NCBI RefSeq assembly: GCF_002896875.1
Contig: NZ_CP023278.1
Location: 1,364,001 to 1,428,000, forward strand
From: Nostoc sp. CENA543
GTDB lineage: Bacteria; Cyanobacteriota; Cyanobacteriia; Cyanobacteriales; Nostocaceae
DNA length: 64,000 nt
Reading direction: 5' to 3'
In this document: piece by piece, positions 25,111-33,644 of the stretch
Numbering within the stretch: position 1 is the first letter of the stretch
Layout of the letters: every line of letters starts with the position of its first letter
The notes under the pieces: generated by a model
The model's database searches: none
The model's input: only the letters and a program-made list of their open reading frames with translations
What the model was told of the DNA's origin: nothing
Translations under genes and position numbers: made by a program

Positions 25111-25645
25111 CGCTGAAAGTAAAATGCAAAAAACCGTTGAAGCGACTCAACAAGCCTTCAACACCATTCGCACTGGTCGTGCCAATGCCAGTCTACTAGA
25201 TAAAGTCCAAGTAGATTATTACGGTTCACCTACACCGTTAAAATCTCTGGCTAATATCAGTACCCCAGATGCTACAACTATCTTGATTCAGCCCTACGAT
25301 AAAAGCAGCTTAAACATAGTCGAGAAGGCAATTTCCCTCTCGGATGTGGGTTTAACACCCAGTAACGATGGGTCTGTGATTCGGTTAAATATACCACCTC
25401 TAACCAGCGATCGCCGGAAAGAACTAGCCAAAATTGCAGCTAAATACGCTGAGGAAGGTCGCGTAGGGATTCGTAACATCCGCCGAGATGCTATAGACTC
25501 CATCCGCAAACAAGAGAAAGCTTCAGAAATTTCTGAGGATGAATCCAAAGACCTACAAGATAAACTGCAAAAACTGACCAATCAGTACACCACCCGAATT
25601 GACCAGTTGCTAGCAGATAAAGAAAAAGACATCAGCACTGTTTAA
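25097..25645 (+). CDS. frr: Ribosome recycling factor
   Basis: 182 residues from GTG 25097, chosen because GGGAGG lies five bases upstream and this gives the usual N-terminus [18 protein letters not shown]. It splits post-termination ribosomes with EF-G. Signature blocks: [60 protein letters not shown], and [17 protein letters not shown]. The TTG start at 25082 is unlikely. A strong terminator follows at 25684. Confidence 0.97.
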   Translation: MKLADAESKMQKTVEATQQAFNTIRTGRANASLLDKVQVDYYGSPTPLKSLANISTPDATTILIQPYDKSSLNIVEKAISLSDVGLTPSNDGSVIRLNIPPLTSDRRKELAKIAAKYAEEGRVGIRNIRRDAIDSIRKQEKASEISEDESKDLQDKLQKLTNQYTTRIDQLLADKEKDISTV

Positions 25646-25683
25646 GTAGGAAATAGAGAATAGCGTTTTCTGTCATTGATAAC

Positions 25684-25724
25684 AGGGGAAAAGCAAGGAG
25701 TAAAGTCATTTGCTTTTCCCCTTT
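25684..25724 (+). terminator. Terminator of the pyrH-frr operon
   Basis: AGGGGAAAAGCAA (25684-25696) pairs perfectly with TTGCTTTTCCCCT (25710-25722), followed by TT. Confidence 0.8.
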
Positions 25725-25831
25725 AAATTATGTGATAGCAGTAGATTCTGAAATTTAAGTAATCATATCAGTTTCAAAATTTCCTAAGTAACGGCTACCC
25801 TGGCTTTATCGAATTCACGAAGTAAGGAAAC

Positions 25832-25993
25832 ATGGCTAAAAAAGGTAGTTACGGAGAGTATATCTGTGGCCATTGTGGTGCTACAGACATGAAGGTAATC
25901 AGGTATGTTGATAAAGGCTATGGCACTATACGTATCGTTTTGAACTGTAATAAATGTAGAAATGAAGATTACTTTGACAGCACAGGCAATTAA
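25832..25993 (+). CDS. Zinc-ribbon microprotein
   Basis: 53 residues, MAKKGSYGEYICGHCGATDM at the start, ending STGN. Two CxxC knuckles, CGHC (residues 12-15) and CNKC (39-42), make a minimal zinc ribbon. TAAGGA lies seven bases before the ATG, a good ribosome-binding site. Codon use is ordinary. The small size and lack of other domains suggest a nucleic-acid-binding or adaptor protein; I cannot name a family. It is independent of frr (terminator between them). Confidence 0.65.
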   Translation: MAKKGSYGEYICGHCGATDMKVIRYVDKGYGTIRIVLNCNKCRNEDYFDSTGN

Positions 25994-26157
25994 CCTCAAG
26001 GAATTTAAATTTTTCTAACTGAATTTCTCACTGGAATGAGAGATGCAGACAGGGGCGGGATATATTCCGCCCATATATCTCTGGTGGTGCTGATAGATGC
26101 AAATGGATTTTGCTAGCGTGGTGAAATAGGAGCTAGCTAGGCACACAGAGGTATGAT

Positions 26158-27030
26158 ATGGCTCATTTAAATCTTCGTCGCTCCCAAAATGTCAACGGCA
26201 ATTTTTACGTTGATACTACTTGTATTGATTGTGATACCTGTCGCTGGATGACTCCTGAAGTATTTTATCGAGTTGATGAACAATCAGCAGTACATCATCA
26301 GCCAACCACAGAAACAGAAAGATTAGCTGCACTGCAAGCTCTTTTAGCTTGTCCCACTAGCTCTATTGGTACAGTAGAAAAGCCGCAAGATATCAAAATT
26401 GCTCAACAAAGTTTTCCGCTTTTAGTAGCAGAAAATGTTTATCACTGTGGCTATCATTCCGAAAAATCCTATGGTGCTGCTAGCTATTTTATTCAACGAC
26501 CAGAAGGCAATATATTGGTAGATTCTCCCCGATTTACACCACCTTTAGTCAAAAATATAGAAGCAATGGGGGGAATTCGTTATTTGTATCTTAGTCATAA
26601 AGATGATGTGGCAGATCATCAAAAATTTGCTGCACATTTCCAGTGCGATCGCATTCTCCATGTTGATGATATTACTACGGGTACTCGTGATGTGGAAATG
26701 CAACTGACAATTGCAGAACCATTTGCACTTGCACCAGATTTGTTAATTATTCCTGTTCCTGGTCACACCAAGGGACACACAGTTTTACTGTATAAAAATC
26801 GGTTTCTGTTCACTGGCGATCATCTAGCTTGGTCAGAAAATCGCCATCAGTTAGCAGCATTTCGTGATTATTGCTGGTATTCGTGGTCAGAACAAATTAA
26901 ATCAATGCAAAAATTGGCCAATTATAGCTTTGAGTGGGTTTTACCAGGACACGGGCGGCGATTTCATGCTGATGTTAAAACTATGCAACAGCAAATGCAC
27001 AAGTGTATTGAGTTGATGGAGAGTTTGTAA
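26158..27030 (+). CDS. Ferredoxin-domain / metallo-beta-lactamase-fold fusion protein
   Basis: 290 residues. Residues 1-78 form a single-4Fe-4S ferredoxin domain with Cys in CIDCDTC and the fourth in LACPTSSIG. Residues about 90-285 form an MBL-fold hydrolase: LYLSHKDDVADHQKFA replaces the canonical HxHxDH motif in diverged form, then VPGHTKGHTVLLY, FTGDHLAWS and LPGHGRRFH supply later metal ligands. The fusion suggests an electron-transfer-linked hydrolase or a flavin-less relative of diiron proteins. Substrate unknown. ATG start with GAGG upstream. Confidence 0.87.
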   Translation: MAHLNLRRSQNVNGNFYVDTTCIDCDTCRWMTPEVFYRVDEQSAVHHQPTTETERLAALQALLACPTSSIGTVEKPQDIKIAQQSFPLLVAENVYHCGYHSEKSYGAASYFIQRPEGNILVDSPRFTPPLVKNIEAMGGIRYLYLSHKDDVADHQKFAAHFQCDRILHVDDITTGTRDVEMQLTIAEPFALAPDLLIIPVPGHTKGHTVLLYKNRFLFTGDHLAWSENRHQLAAFRDYCWYSWSEQIKSMQKLANYSFEWVLPGHGRRFHADVKTMQQQMHKCIELMESL

Positions 27031-27042
27031 TCAGTGCTTTAA

Positions 27043-27158
27043 GGGACTTCCAGAAAATAAATTATTCAATTTCTGAAAGAGAATATTTTGATTTTTCCCC
27101 CTGCTTCCTGCTCCCCTGCCCACCACAGCGATTGTATATTTTTTTAGTTGGAAGTCCC
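27043..27158. repeat. MITE-like element, GGGACTTCCA family, copy 1
   Basis: GGGACTTCCA (27043-27052) and TGGAAGTCCC (27149-27158) are perfect inverted ends of a ~116-bp element containing a CCCCTGC-rich middle and CGATTGTATATTTTTTTAG near the right end. A second copy is at 43198-43320. Its right end touches the stop codon of the 27158-27361 gene. Confidence 0.75.
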
Positions 27159-27361
27159 TAAGCCCAGTATTCGGGTTGAATTAATTCATTGGCGATCGCT
27201 ATTAAACTAGGAAAGTCAATCCGACTCCAGAGTATCCAGAATCTAACTTGGGCGCGATGACGTTGCCTATCTGTGGAATTGGTGATGCGCCATAGGTTAA
27301 TAACTAGGGACAACCAAGGGTAGGTGCGGCGAATCAACCACCAAAACAACTTACAGAACAT
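27158..27361 (-). CDS. Small hypothetical protein downstream of coq4-like gene
   Basis: 67 residues, Trp-rich (about eight Trp) and basic, starting MFCKLFWWLIRRTYPW and ending NELIQPEYWA. It begins eight bases after the stop of the Coq4-like gene and is probably cotranscribed with it. A HIP1 site is inside. The stop codon coincides with the end of a MITE-like element. I do not recognise a family. Confidence 0.5.
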   Translation of the reverse strand: MFCKLFWWLIRRTYPWLSLVINLWRITNSTDRQRHRAQVRFWILWSRIDFPSLIAIANELIQPEYWA

Positions 27362-27369
27362 ACTAAAAC

Positions 27370-28071
27370 TTAGGCAAAAGCAAATTCGCCAGCTTTCACT
27401 GGTTGCACATTCAGTTCTTTACGCCATACCTCCACAGGTTTTTCCCACGCTGCTTCCCATTTTTGAGCAATCAACGGTTTGGCATTTTTGCCCATTTCCC
27501 ATCCGCGTGCGATCGCCCTCAAAAGAGGTGAAAGTGTTTGTGGTTCTAGCACGGTAGCAGCAATCAAGGCATTGGCAATCAGCAAACTGGCTAAAGGTAA
27601 TTGGAACTGCGCCAGATAAAAGGCTTGTAAGCCAATTTCCCCGATGCCGGTGACTTCAAATCCGGTGATGATATGCCAAATATCATGGGTTTGCTGCCAA
27701 CGATGTTCTACGTAACTGGTATCAGAATTAATCTCGATGTTTAAATTTATGACTTCAAAAGCAAATGCTTTCATCGTGCTGGCGTAGGTATATCCCAAAG
27801 AGTCTGGAGGATATTGCAGTAAAACTGTTAAATCATGACGAGGCGCAATGTAGCGTTCTTGGATGATGTTTGCGACTTCTGGCGTGGCTTTCATGGAGGC
27901 AACTGCTAATTGAAAGGAACGACTATCAACCAGACTATTGCTCAATTCCCAGACAGGTTCTAGATTGCCGCTTTCGTCAAACAGCAGAGTTACAAAGGCT
28001 TTGATGCCTTTGATTGTCCGTACCAGAGATGAAAAGTTAATGCCAGTAGGTTGATTGACGATAGATTGCAT
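27370..28071 (-). CDS. Coq4 family protein
   Basis: 233 residues. Coq4 in eukaryotes organises ubiquinone synthesis and has a metal site HDxxH-x11-E; here HDIWHIITGFEVTGIGE (about 129-145) matches that spacing. Cyanobacteria make plastoquinone, not ubiquinone, so the role here is unclear; prenyl-lipid or quinone binding is an inference. Divergent from a TetR gene with twin operators between them, so its expression is likely controlled by that regulator. Confidence 0.88.
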   Translation of the reverse strand: MQSIVNQPTGINFSSLVRTIKGIKAFVTLLFDESGNLEPVWELSNSLVDSRSFQLAVASMKATPEVANIIQERYIAPRHDLTVLLQYPPDSLGYTYASTMKAFAFEVINLNIEINSDTSYVEHRWQQTHDIWHIITGFEVTGIGEIGLQAFYLAQFQLPLASLLIANALIAATVLEPQTLSPLLRAIARGWEMGKNAKPLIAQKWEAAWEKPVEVWRKELNVQPVKAGEFAFA

Positions 28072-28097
28072 AATGTGACCTCTTGGGCAATAAAATA

Positions 28098-28110
28098 TGA
28101 ACAGTGTTCA
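28098..28110. promoter_or_regulatory. TetR-type operator half-array, site 1
   Basis: TGAACAGTGTTCA is palindromic around its central base. It lies 27 bases before the coq4-like start on the minus strand. Confidence 0.75.
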
Positions 28111-28122
28111 CCTTTAAATATA

Positions 28123-28135
28123 TGAACACTGTTCA
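28123..28135. promoter_or_regulatory. TetR-type operator half-array, site 2
   Basis: TGAACACTGTTCA is the exact reverse complement of site 1, 25 bp away centre to centre, so the two sites also form one larger inverted repeat extending to AATAT/ATATT. It is 35 bases before the TetR gene start. Confidence 0.75.
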
Positions 28136-28169
28136 TATTTTGTCAATTATTATCTGTTAAATTTTCAGT

Positions 28170-28772
28170 ATGAGACGACAACCCAAACAGACACGTAGCC
28201 AAGAAAGAGTACATCACATCTTGGATGTAGCAGAACAGTTATTTATTGAATTGGGATATGAGCAAACCACCACAAGAGCGATCGCCACTCGTGCTGGTGT
28301 CCCTGTCGGGTCGTTGTATCAGTTTTTTCCCGACAAAGAAGCGATAGTGCGATCGCTAGCTAATCGGTATTTTGAGCAGGAATATCAGCTATTTGTGCAA
28401 CTTCATGCAGAACTAGCAGCAGTTGAAATTGCCACCTATGTAGATCGAATGGTGGAGGCGTTTGAGGAGTTTGCCCAGACACATCCGGGTTATCGTGCCG
28501 TGCTAGCTCAATTAATTGACCTGATGACGGCTGCGGACGCTAGTAACTTCAATCAATATGACCAGCAAATACTCACAGAACTGGCTCATTTCCTGTCACA
28601 GCGTAATCCTGGACTCGATTCCATGCGTTGCCAACTGATAGCAACAACCGTGATTAAAGTCGCCAATGAACTGCTATGGCTATCCTTTACCCGTGAGCAA
28701 CCACAGCGACAACAACTAGTAGCAGAAACCAAAATCTTACTGACCGCTTATTTACAAACCTATCGAATTTAA
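28170..28772 (+). CDS. TetR/AcrR family transcriptional regulator
   Basis: 200 residues. The N-terminal HTH is textbook: RVHHILDVAEQLFIELGYEQTTTRAIATRAGVPVGSLYQFFPDKEAIV (residues about 12-58), followed by an all-helical ligand-binding domain. Probable repressor of itself and of the divergent coq4-like gene through the twin TGAACAnTGTTCA sites. Ligand unknown. A terminator follows at 28906. Confidence 0.95.
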   Translation: MRRQPKQTRSQERVHHILDVAEQLFIELGYEQTTTRAIATRAGVPVGSLYQFFPDKEAIVRSLANRYFEQEYQLFVQLHAELAAVEIATYVDRMVEAFEEFAQTHPGYRAVLAQLIDLMTAADASNFNQYDQQILTELAHFLSQRNPGLDSMRCQLIATTVIKVANELLWLSFTREQPQRQQLVAETKILLTAYLQTYRI

Positions 28773-28905
28773 GTCAATGCTAATTGCTAGTGAAATAATT
28801 AATCAAATAGCTAAAGTGCAGTTACAGCAAAAATTGGTGTCAATTTATACTATTTTAATTTCTTTTAGTCGATATACTCATGATTAGGTTCTACCTGGGA
28901 AATGT

Positions 28906-28929
28906 GAAGTGGCTTTGCCACTTCTTTTT
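28906..28929 (+). terminator. Terminator of the TetR gene
   Basis: GAAGTGGC (28906-28913) pairs with GCCACTTC (28917-28924) with a TTT loop, followed by TTTTT. Confidence 0.8.
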
Positions 28930-28998
28930 ATGGGTGCAATTGCCGGATGGAGAAAAGTAAAAAGTCGGAATACAAAACTTTTTACTTTCTACCTTTAT

Positions 28999-30084
28999 TT
29001 AGTCATTAGTCATGGTATCACGCCATTTTTCCTGATGATCTTTCATTTCGGCTTCAGGCGATCGCGCTAATAACCAAGTTTTCCATCTTAAAGGTTTTTG
29101 TCTCTCCACATGATGAATTAACTGCATAATAGATACATCTGCTTTGAGGGGAGTTCTCAAATCAAAATTAATTGTTTGCAAAATTTTCGCATCATCTTTG
29201 ATAAAGTGCTGAATAAAAATATTAGTCAACCACAGCACAAAGCGATTCACCAACCAACCGATAAACCCAGGACGTTTTTTAGTTAAAAAGACAGATTGGA
29301 TCTGTGATTTTCCATCATCAAGCATCCGCATTGTAAACATGATATATAAATGCAGCATATCCGGCCCGACAGTTACAGTAAAAGTGCTGCCATACCAATA
29401 GGAAATACTATAAACATTATTCTTGTATATAGGACGCAGTAATTTAAATAATTTACTATCTTTATTACTACGTCTTTGTTTGGTAAAAACAATAGCATTT
29501 TGATTGAGTTCCTGTTTTTCAAAAGTAATATCTAACTGTAGATTATGTACAGCATAAAAGTGCTGTAGATCAATGGAATTAATCATGACAACATGAGGGT
29601 GACAGTTCATTAAAAAACGAGAACCTACAACACTTTCACACTCATGAAACTCTAACTCTGGAACAAAGGGTAGAGGTTGTCTAGGATTTTCGCCAGTCCA
29701 AATCCAAATTAATCCATATTTCTCCGCCGTCGGCCAGGTTTTTAACTTCAGGGGTAGAGGTTCTTCTAAACAGGGAATTTCTACACAAATTCCTTGATTA
29801 TTAAAACTCCAGTGATGAAAAGCACAGCGTAAATTATTGCCTTCAACTTTGCCTTCTGCTAAGTCAGCACCCATGTGTGGACAGTAGGCATCCACAATTA
29901 CTACTTGCTCATCTTCACCACGATAAATAACTATTTTTCTTCCTAAAATTGTCATAGGTTTTACTTCACCTACAAGCAAATTTTTAGAGGGTATTACCCA
30001 ATACCACCCTTCAATGAAACGTTCGGGATTATTGAAATTTTTTGGTTTACGAATTGGTTGAGGAGACTGAAAGTTAACATCCAT
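28999..30084 (-). CDS. Rieske [2Fe-2S] non-heme iron oxygenase
   Basis: 361 residues. The Rieske domain (about 25-130) has CPHMGADL and CAFHHWSF, the CxH and CxxH pairs for the cluster. The C-terminal catalytic domain has IDLQHFYAVHNLQLD, the mononuclear iron ligands (two His, with the bridging Asp). The protein starts directly without a signal peptide; two hydrophobic stretches near the C-terminus (FIGWLVNRFVLWLTNIF) could be membrane-associated, as in the plant PaO/Tic55-like branch. Substrate unknown; pigment or lipid oxygenation is an inference. Confidence 0.92.
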   Translation of the reverse strand: MDVNFQSPQPIRKPKNFNNPERFIEGWYWVIPSKNLLVGEVKPMTILGRKIVIYRGEDEQVVIVDAYCPHMGADLAEGKVEGNNLRCAFHHWSFNNQGICVEIPCLEEPLPLKLKTWPTAEKYGLIWIWTGENPRQPLPFVPELEFHECESVVGSRFLMNCHPHVVMINSIDLQHFYAVHNLQLDITFEKQELNQNAIVFTKQRRSNKDSKLFKLLRPIYKNNVYSISYWYGSTFTVTVGPDMLHLYIMFTMRMLDDGKSQIQSVFLTKKRPGFIGWLVNRFVLWLTNIFIQHFIKDDAKILQTINFDLRTPLKADVSIMQLIHHVERQKPLRWKTWLLARSPEAEMKDHQEKWRDTMTND

Positions 30085-30450
30085 TTTTAAAGTTTCACTG
30101 ATAAGTGAAGCGGTTGACCTACAAATAACACGAAGATTTGATGAAAACAGTTATTTTGAGTACGTCAGATCAATTTTGGATGCTAGTATTTTGGGTTTAA
30201 AACCTTAATTATTATGCAATACAGTTCAGTTATGGGTAATAGGTAACAGTAAAAGATAATAAAGATGCGCTGAATTGTATAGCAGTCCTATCTGATTTGT
30301 GAGAACTCGCGTTGTCTAGATACCCGGCTTCTTTGATAAGTCGGGGATCTTGTGTCTCATGAATATCAAAAGTTTACTGACGAAAAAATAATCCCGATTT
30401 CACAAAGTCATCGGGATTTTAAAATTTGGTATAATTTGCTATGAAGTAAA
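30085..30450. other. Intergenic region with two hairpins
   Basis: Holds an imperfect hairpin with GATACCCGGCTTC and AAGTCGGGGATC arms around 30306-30342, of a type widespread between cyanobacterial genes, and the terminator at 30390-30418. No gene seen. Confidence 0.6.
30390..30418 (-). terminator. Terminator of the HMA protein gene
   Basis: AATCCCGAT (30390-30398) and ATCGGGATT (30410-30418); on the minus strand the stem is followed by ATTTTTT. Confidence 0.8.
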
Positions 30451-30645
30451 TTAGTTAGCAGGATAGCCAGCTGCTGCTAACGCATCTTTGATAGCTGTTT
30501 CTGAAGCTTGTGATTCCACATTAACTAGTTTTGTTTGAGGATCAGCATCAACTATCGCCTCAGCATCAACGCTTTTGACTGCATTAGTAATCTTGCTTGC
30601 ACAAACCGAACAAGACATATTGGGGACTGTGAGTTGAATTGTCAT
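30451..30645 (-). CDS. Heavy-metal-associated (HMA) domain protein, CopZ-like
   Basis: 64 residues, a single ferredoxin-like metal-binding domain. MSCSVC (residues 10-15) is the MxCxxC copper-binding loop, and ALAAAGYPAN closes the domain. Such proteins carry Cu(I) to P-type ATPases or to thylakoid copper proteins such as plastocyanin. No copper ATPase lies beside it. The gene has its own terminator at 30390. Confidence 0.93.
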   Translation of the reverse strand: MTIQLTVPNMSCSVCASKITNAVKSVDAEAIVDADPQTKLVNVESQASETAIKDALAAAGYPAN

Positions 30646-30814
30646 AGATTTACGGAAATTCAGTAGTCTGCGCTTTTATCATATCTAGGGAATAGATAAG
30701 ACTAAAGCTCAAATGGCAACATAATCAGAGCAGAAATTTAGTTTATCTCAATTTGCCCTTTCCTGGTGGACAGGCTATAGCAACTACCAATTGTTCACAC
30801 CATAGCTTGATTCA

Positions 30815-31054
30815 TTAAAATCGCTCTGGCTGAAAAATCACCACAAATAGATAAATGCAAAGACTTAAGGTGACTATTCCTAAAGTAGCGATCGCGTAAG
30901 ATGCTGTTCGTGATAGCTGGATGGTGGTTGCAGCTTGTACTTCTGATGCTAGCAACACATCCACACACAGTAATACAAACAAAGATACAGGAAATCTGTA
31001 ACGTTTAATACGCAAAAAATTAAATAATTCTAAAAGATTTGGACTACTCATCAA
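30815..31054 (-). CDS. kdpF: KdpF-like small subunit of a potassium-transporting ATPase, orphan
   Basis: 79 residues. The C-terminal ~30 residues (LGIVTLSLCIYLFVVIFQPERF) match the KdpF consensus, a single helix ending in P-E-x-F. An N-terminal extension of ~50 residues carries a further hydrophobic segment (FPVSLFVLLCVDVLLASEVQA) that reads like a signal sequence ending in VQA|AT; I recall such extensions in cyanobacterial KdpF. kdpA, kdpB and kdpC are not in the window. KdpF stabilises the K+ pump in the inner membrane. An alternative Met is at 31051. Confidence 0.72.
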   Translation of the reverse strand: MMSSPNLLELFNFLRIKRYRFPVSLFVLLCVDVLLASEVQAATTIQLSRTASYAIATLGIVTLSLCIYLFVVIFQPERF

Positions 31055-31495
31055 TTATATTATCCTGATTCAGTTACGCTCATCCTATCGTCATGATGGG
31101 AATTTTAACTATTATCAGCTACTAACAGCAAATAACATCGGTGTTTTGATTGATTTCTATACTAATATTCAGATTAGTGTAGTGCTTTCAGGCAATTGTC
31201 AAATTCTACACAGGTTAAATATTTACAGAGTTGCTCACTATATTTTCAGTATTTCTTACCAGAAAATCACTGTCAGACGACAATTTATGAAATTTAATTT
31301 TATTTACATAAATATAGATAAAATGTTGAGATTTTTATCTATTCTCTGCCATTTAATCCCTAAAGTGTCACTTAAAAATTATCGCATCAGTTGTTAAACT
31401 ACCTCGATAGAAGCTTAACGATTAACACGAGAATTTCCATGAGTGAGATTTCCCTGTTCTTTTTAATTTCTAATTTTATGAAATTGGAGATAATC
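31055..31495. other. AT-rich intergenic region
   Basis: 440 bases. An open frame at 31146-31397 exists but its product is Ile/Tyr/Phe-rich with AT-driven composition and has no ribosome-binding site, so I do not call it. No clear repeats. Confidence 0.5.
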
Positions 31496-31879
31496 ATGCG
31501 ACGCTTTATTTTACCCATACTCATTTACATGGTAATTGCTGATATATTAGTATCAAAATCCGCTATGGCTACTCCCAAAGTATATCCTGTCAATCATGAA
31601 CAGAATTCTGTAACTGTTGGCGGTTTTTTTGATGATGTTCAAAAAGGTATAGAAGACTTAAATAATACAATTAGAGGTGTGAGAAATACTGTCAATGAAG
31701 TTAATCAACTACAAAATGACATCAATGGTAAAAATACTCAAAACACACCGAATAATCAGAATAATACGATAAATCCTACTCCAGAAACAGAAAAAACACC
31801 ATCCACACAACAGCCACATCAACACCATAATTCCCAACCTAGTCAACCAGAGTCATCAAATAATAACTCTGGTAGATAA
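31496..31879 (+). CDS. Secreted low-complexity protein of unknown function
   Basis: 127 residues from ATG 31496, which has GGAG six bases upstream and opens directly into a signal peptide (MRRFILPILIYMVIADILV, cleavage near AMA|TPK). Residues about 45-85 form a short amphipathic helix (DDVQKGIEDLNNTIRGVRNTV). The C-terminal half is Asn/Thr/Gln/Pro/Ser-rich with HQHH. No family recognised. The upstream in-frame start at 31391 would hide the signal peptide. Confidence 0.6.
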   Translation: MRRFILPILIYMVIADILVSKSAMATPKVYPVNHEQNSVTVGGFFDDVQKGIEDLNNTIRGVRNTVNEVNQLQNDINGKNTQNTPNNQNNTINPTPETEKTPSTQQPHQHHNSQPSQPESSNNNSGR

Positions 31880-31973
31880 TTGATAAAGAATTGTATTAGG
31901 CAGAGAACAAATATTCCTGCACTTCATATACTGGATAGTATTCCTAAAACCATTAGCACAAGGAGGTGCGGAA

Positions 31974-32174
31974 ATGGTTCACACTTACGAGGTATTGGTA
32001 GATATTAAAGAATTTGCTGATATAACTAATAGTATCTGCCAACTTGGAACATCCAGATTTGAAATCATGGCAGAGTCAAAACAAAATGCAGATACTATGG
32101 CTAGAAGCCAAGCTAGAAAAGAACATCCTAACGGTACAGAATATGATGTCAGAGTCACCAGACTACTGAGATAA
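31974..32174 (+). CDS. Small soluble hypothetical protein
   Basis: 66 residues, MVHTYEVLVDIKEF at the start, ending VRVTRLLR. A very strong Shine-Dalgarno AAGGAGGTG lies upstream. Predicted two strands and helices (ferredoxin-like alpha/beta possible). Probably cotranscribed with the secreted protein 95 bases upstream. No family recognised. Confidence 0.7.
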   Translation: MVHTYEVLVDIKEFADITNSICQLGTSRFEIMAESKQNADTMARSQARKEHPNGTEYDVRVTRLLR

Positions 32175-32208
32175 CACTCTTACGATTGTAAAATTTTTGC
32201 TCACTTTC

Positions 32209-32314
32209 AAGAGGGCTGTATAGCAGTATTTTTCAGAAGTCAAGTTCAGATTAATCTTAGTTAGCATCGGTAAAATCTTCACTTCTAAGCAAAATACCGT
32301 TAATACAGCCTCTT
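32209..32314. repeat. MITE-like element with 32-bp imperfect inverted ends
   Basis: AAGAGGGCTGTATAGCAGTA and onward (32209-32240) matches, with a few mismatches, the reverse complement of 32281-32314 (ending TACAGCCTCTT). Confidence 0.65.
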
Positions 32315-32426
32315 AAAAACTGATAGTTTTTGCTTAACATTTCGTAATTAATAGAAGTATTCTGCAAAATTAACTCAACTATTTGTTAAATTGTCGTTTT
32401 GATAACTTGCATATCTTCTTTGTTAC

Positions 32427-32548
32427 TATAGGAATTCGACTTGATTATTGAAATTATTTGCGTAGGTAGGGAATAGGGAACAGGGAACAGGGAAAGAATT
32501 AATAGAGGTGTACTGAGTTTTTTATCCAAATCAAATATGATTCCTATA
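32427..32548. repeat. MITE-like element, TATAGGAATC family, copy 2
   Basis: CTATAGGAATTCGACTTGATT-like left end, AATCAAATATGATTCCTATA-like right end; GGGAACA heptamers in the middle. Confidence 0.7.
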
Positions 32549-32557
32549 TTGACTAAT

Positions 32558-32742
32558 GTACGGGCGGGTTTAACCAAAATATAGGAATCTTCGCAGCGTT
32601 AGCGACGCAGGAGCGTCACCTGAAGGGGAACAGGGAACAGGGAACAGTTAAGAAGGAATAAAAGTGTACCTAACTTCGCACAAATCAAATACGAGTCCTA
32701 TATCTGTTTTCTAATGTGAATATCCCACAGAACCCGCCCTGA
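32558..32742. repeat. GTACGGGCGGGTT element interrupted by a second element
   Basis: Outer parts (32558-32580 and 32702-32742) match, in reverse, the intact element at 9366-9426. The interruption 32581-32701 starts ATAGGAATC and ends GAGTCCTAT, a TATAGGAATC-family copy, with AT-rich bases duplicated at the junctions. Confidence 0.7.
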
Positions 32743-32812
32743 CTGACTAATGACTAATGACTAACGACTATTGACTATTGACTATTGACTATTGACTATT
32801 GACTCCTCCACT

Positions 32813-33445
32813 TTACCAATCAAAACATAACTGCGGTTCGTGGGTAATATTGATATATCCTGGTTGATTTTTCACTCGTTTTAGCCAAGCTAGAATTGCC
32901 GGAAACTGTGTTAAATCAAACCCTCCTTCATTAGCAACATGAGTATAAGCAAATAAAGCTATGTCAGCAATTGTGTAGCGTTCGTCTACAAAATAATTAT
33001 GTTGACGTAAATGATTTTCCATCACTTTCAAGGCTGCATAACCTGGTTCACGCTTTTGTTCTAGTGCGGTGCGATATTCTTGTGCTTTTCCTAAAATAGA
33101 TATCCAAAATCTTGATGTCGCAATATATGGTTCATGGCTATATTGTTCAAAAAATAACCATTGCATGACTTGCGCTTTTAAATAGCGATCGTAAGGCAGA
33201 AATTCTGTGTTTTCGCTAAGGTATAATAATATAGCATTCGATTCAGCTAAATATTTTTCTGGGGCAAGCTCTAATACAGGAACTTTACCGTTAGGATTTT
33301 TACTTAAGAATTCTGCTGTACGGCTTTCTCCCTTTAATATATTAACCTCAACTCTCTCAAATAGTATACCCATTTGAGTTAGTAAAAGGCGCACTTTATA
33401 GCAATTACCTGAAAGTAAAAAATCGTACAAACGCAATGTTTCCAT
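32813..33445 (-). CDS. gst: Glutathione S-transferase family protein
   Basis: 210 residues from the second ATG (33445); an alternative start is two codons upstream. N-terminal thioredoxin fold (METLRLYDFLLSGNCYKVRLLL; the GSH-binding Ser/Cys lies in SGNCYKV), cis-Pro in KVPVLEL, then ESNAILLYLSENT (GSH-binding E-S). C-terminal helical domain with YTIADIALFAYTHVA, the typical N-capping box/Asp motif. Cytosolic; conjugation or peroxidase role cannot be separated. Its promoter lies toward 33500. Confidence 0.93.
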   Translation of the reverse strand: METLRLYDFLLSGNCYKVRLLLTQMGILFERVEVNILKGESRTAEFLSKNPNGKVPVLELAPEKYLAESNAILLYLSENTEFLPYDRYLKAQVMQWLFFEQYSHEPYIATSRFWISILGKAQEYRTALEQKREPGYAALKVMENHLRQHNYFVDERYTIADIALFAYTHVANEGGFDLTQFPAILAWLKRVKNQPGYINITHEPQLCFDW

Positions 33446-33644
33446 ATACAAAATATGAGAGATAATACGTGGTTAATTTAGGGTCTAAAATACAATACCT
33501 TACAAAATCATTACTAATAAACAGGATATTTTGGAATTTTCCTACCTTTATTTACGAGAACATTAATTATCTGAATAAATAAAAACCATATTCTTTAAAT
33601 TTGATATTTAAGTGTTTTATTTGATGCAATCATTAATCAAAATT

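Larger units (their letters stand above)
32175..32812. other. Cluster of nested small repeats
   Basis: No gene. From left: a MITE-like element 32209-32314; a TATAGGAATC-family element 32427-32548; a GTACGGGCGGGTT element 32558-32742 split by another TATAGGAATC-family element 32581-32701; then TGACTAT heptamers to 32805. The open frame 32386-32577 on the minus strand only translates these repeats. Confidence 0.75.

Noticed and set aside
31146-31397. 83-codon frame on the plus strand
   Set aside because: AT-driven composition (Ile, Tyr, Phe), no Shine-Dalgarno, no recognisable domain.
32386-32577. 63-codon frame on the minus strand
   Set aside because: It covers repeat elements 32427-32548 and part of 32558-32742; not a gene.
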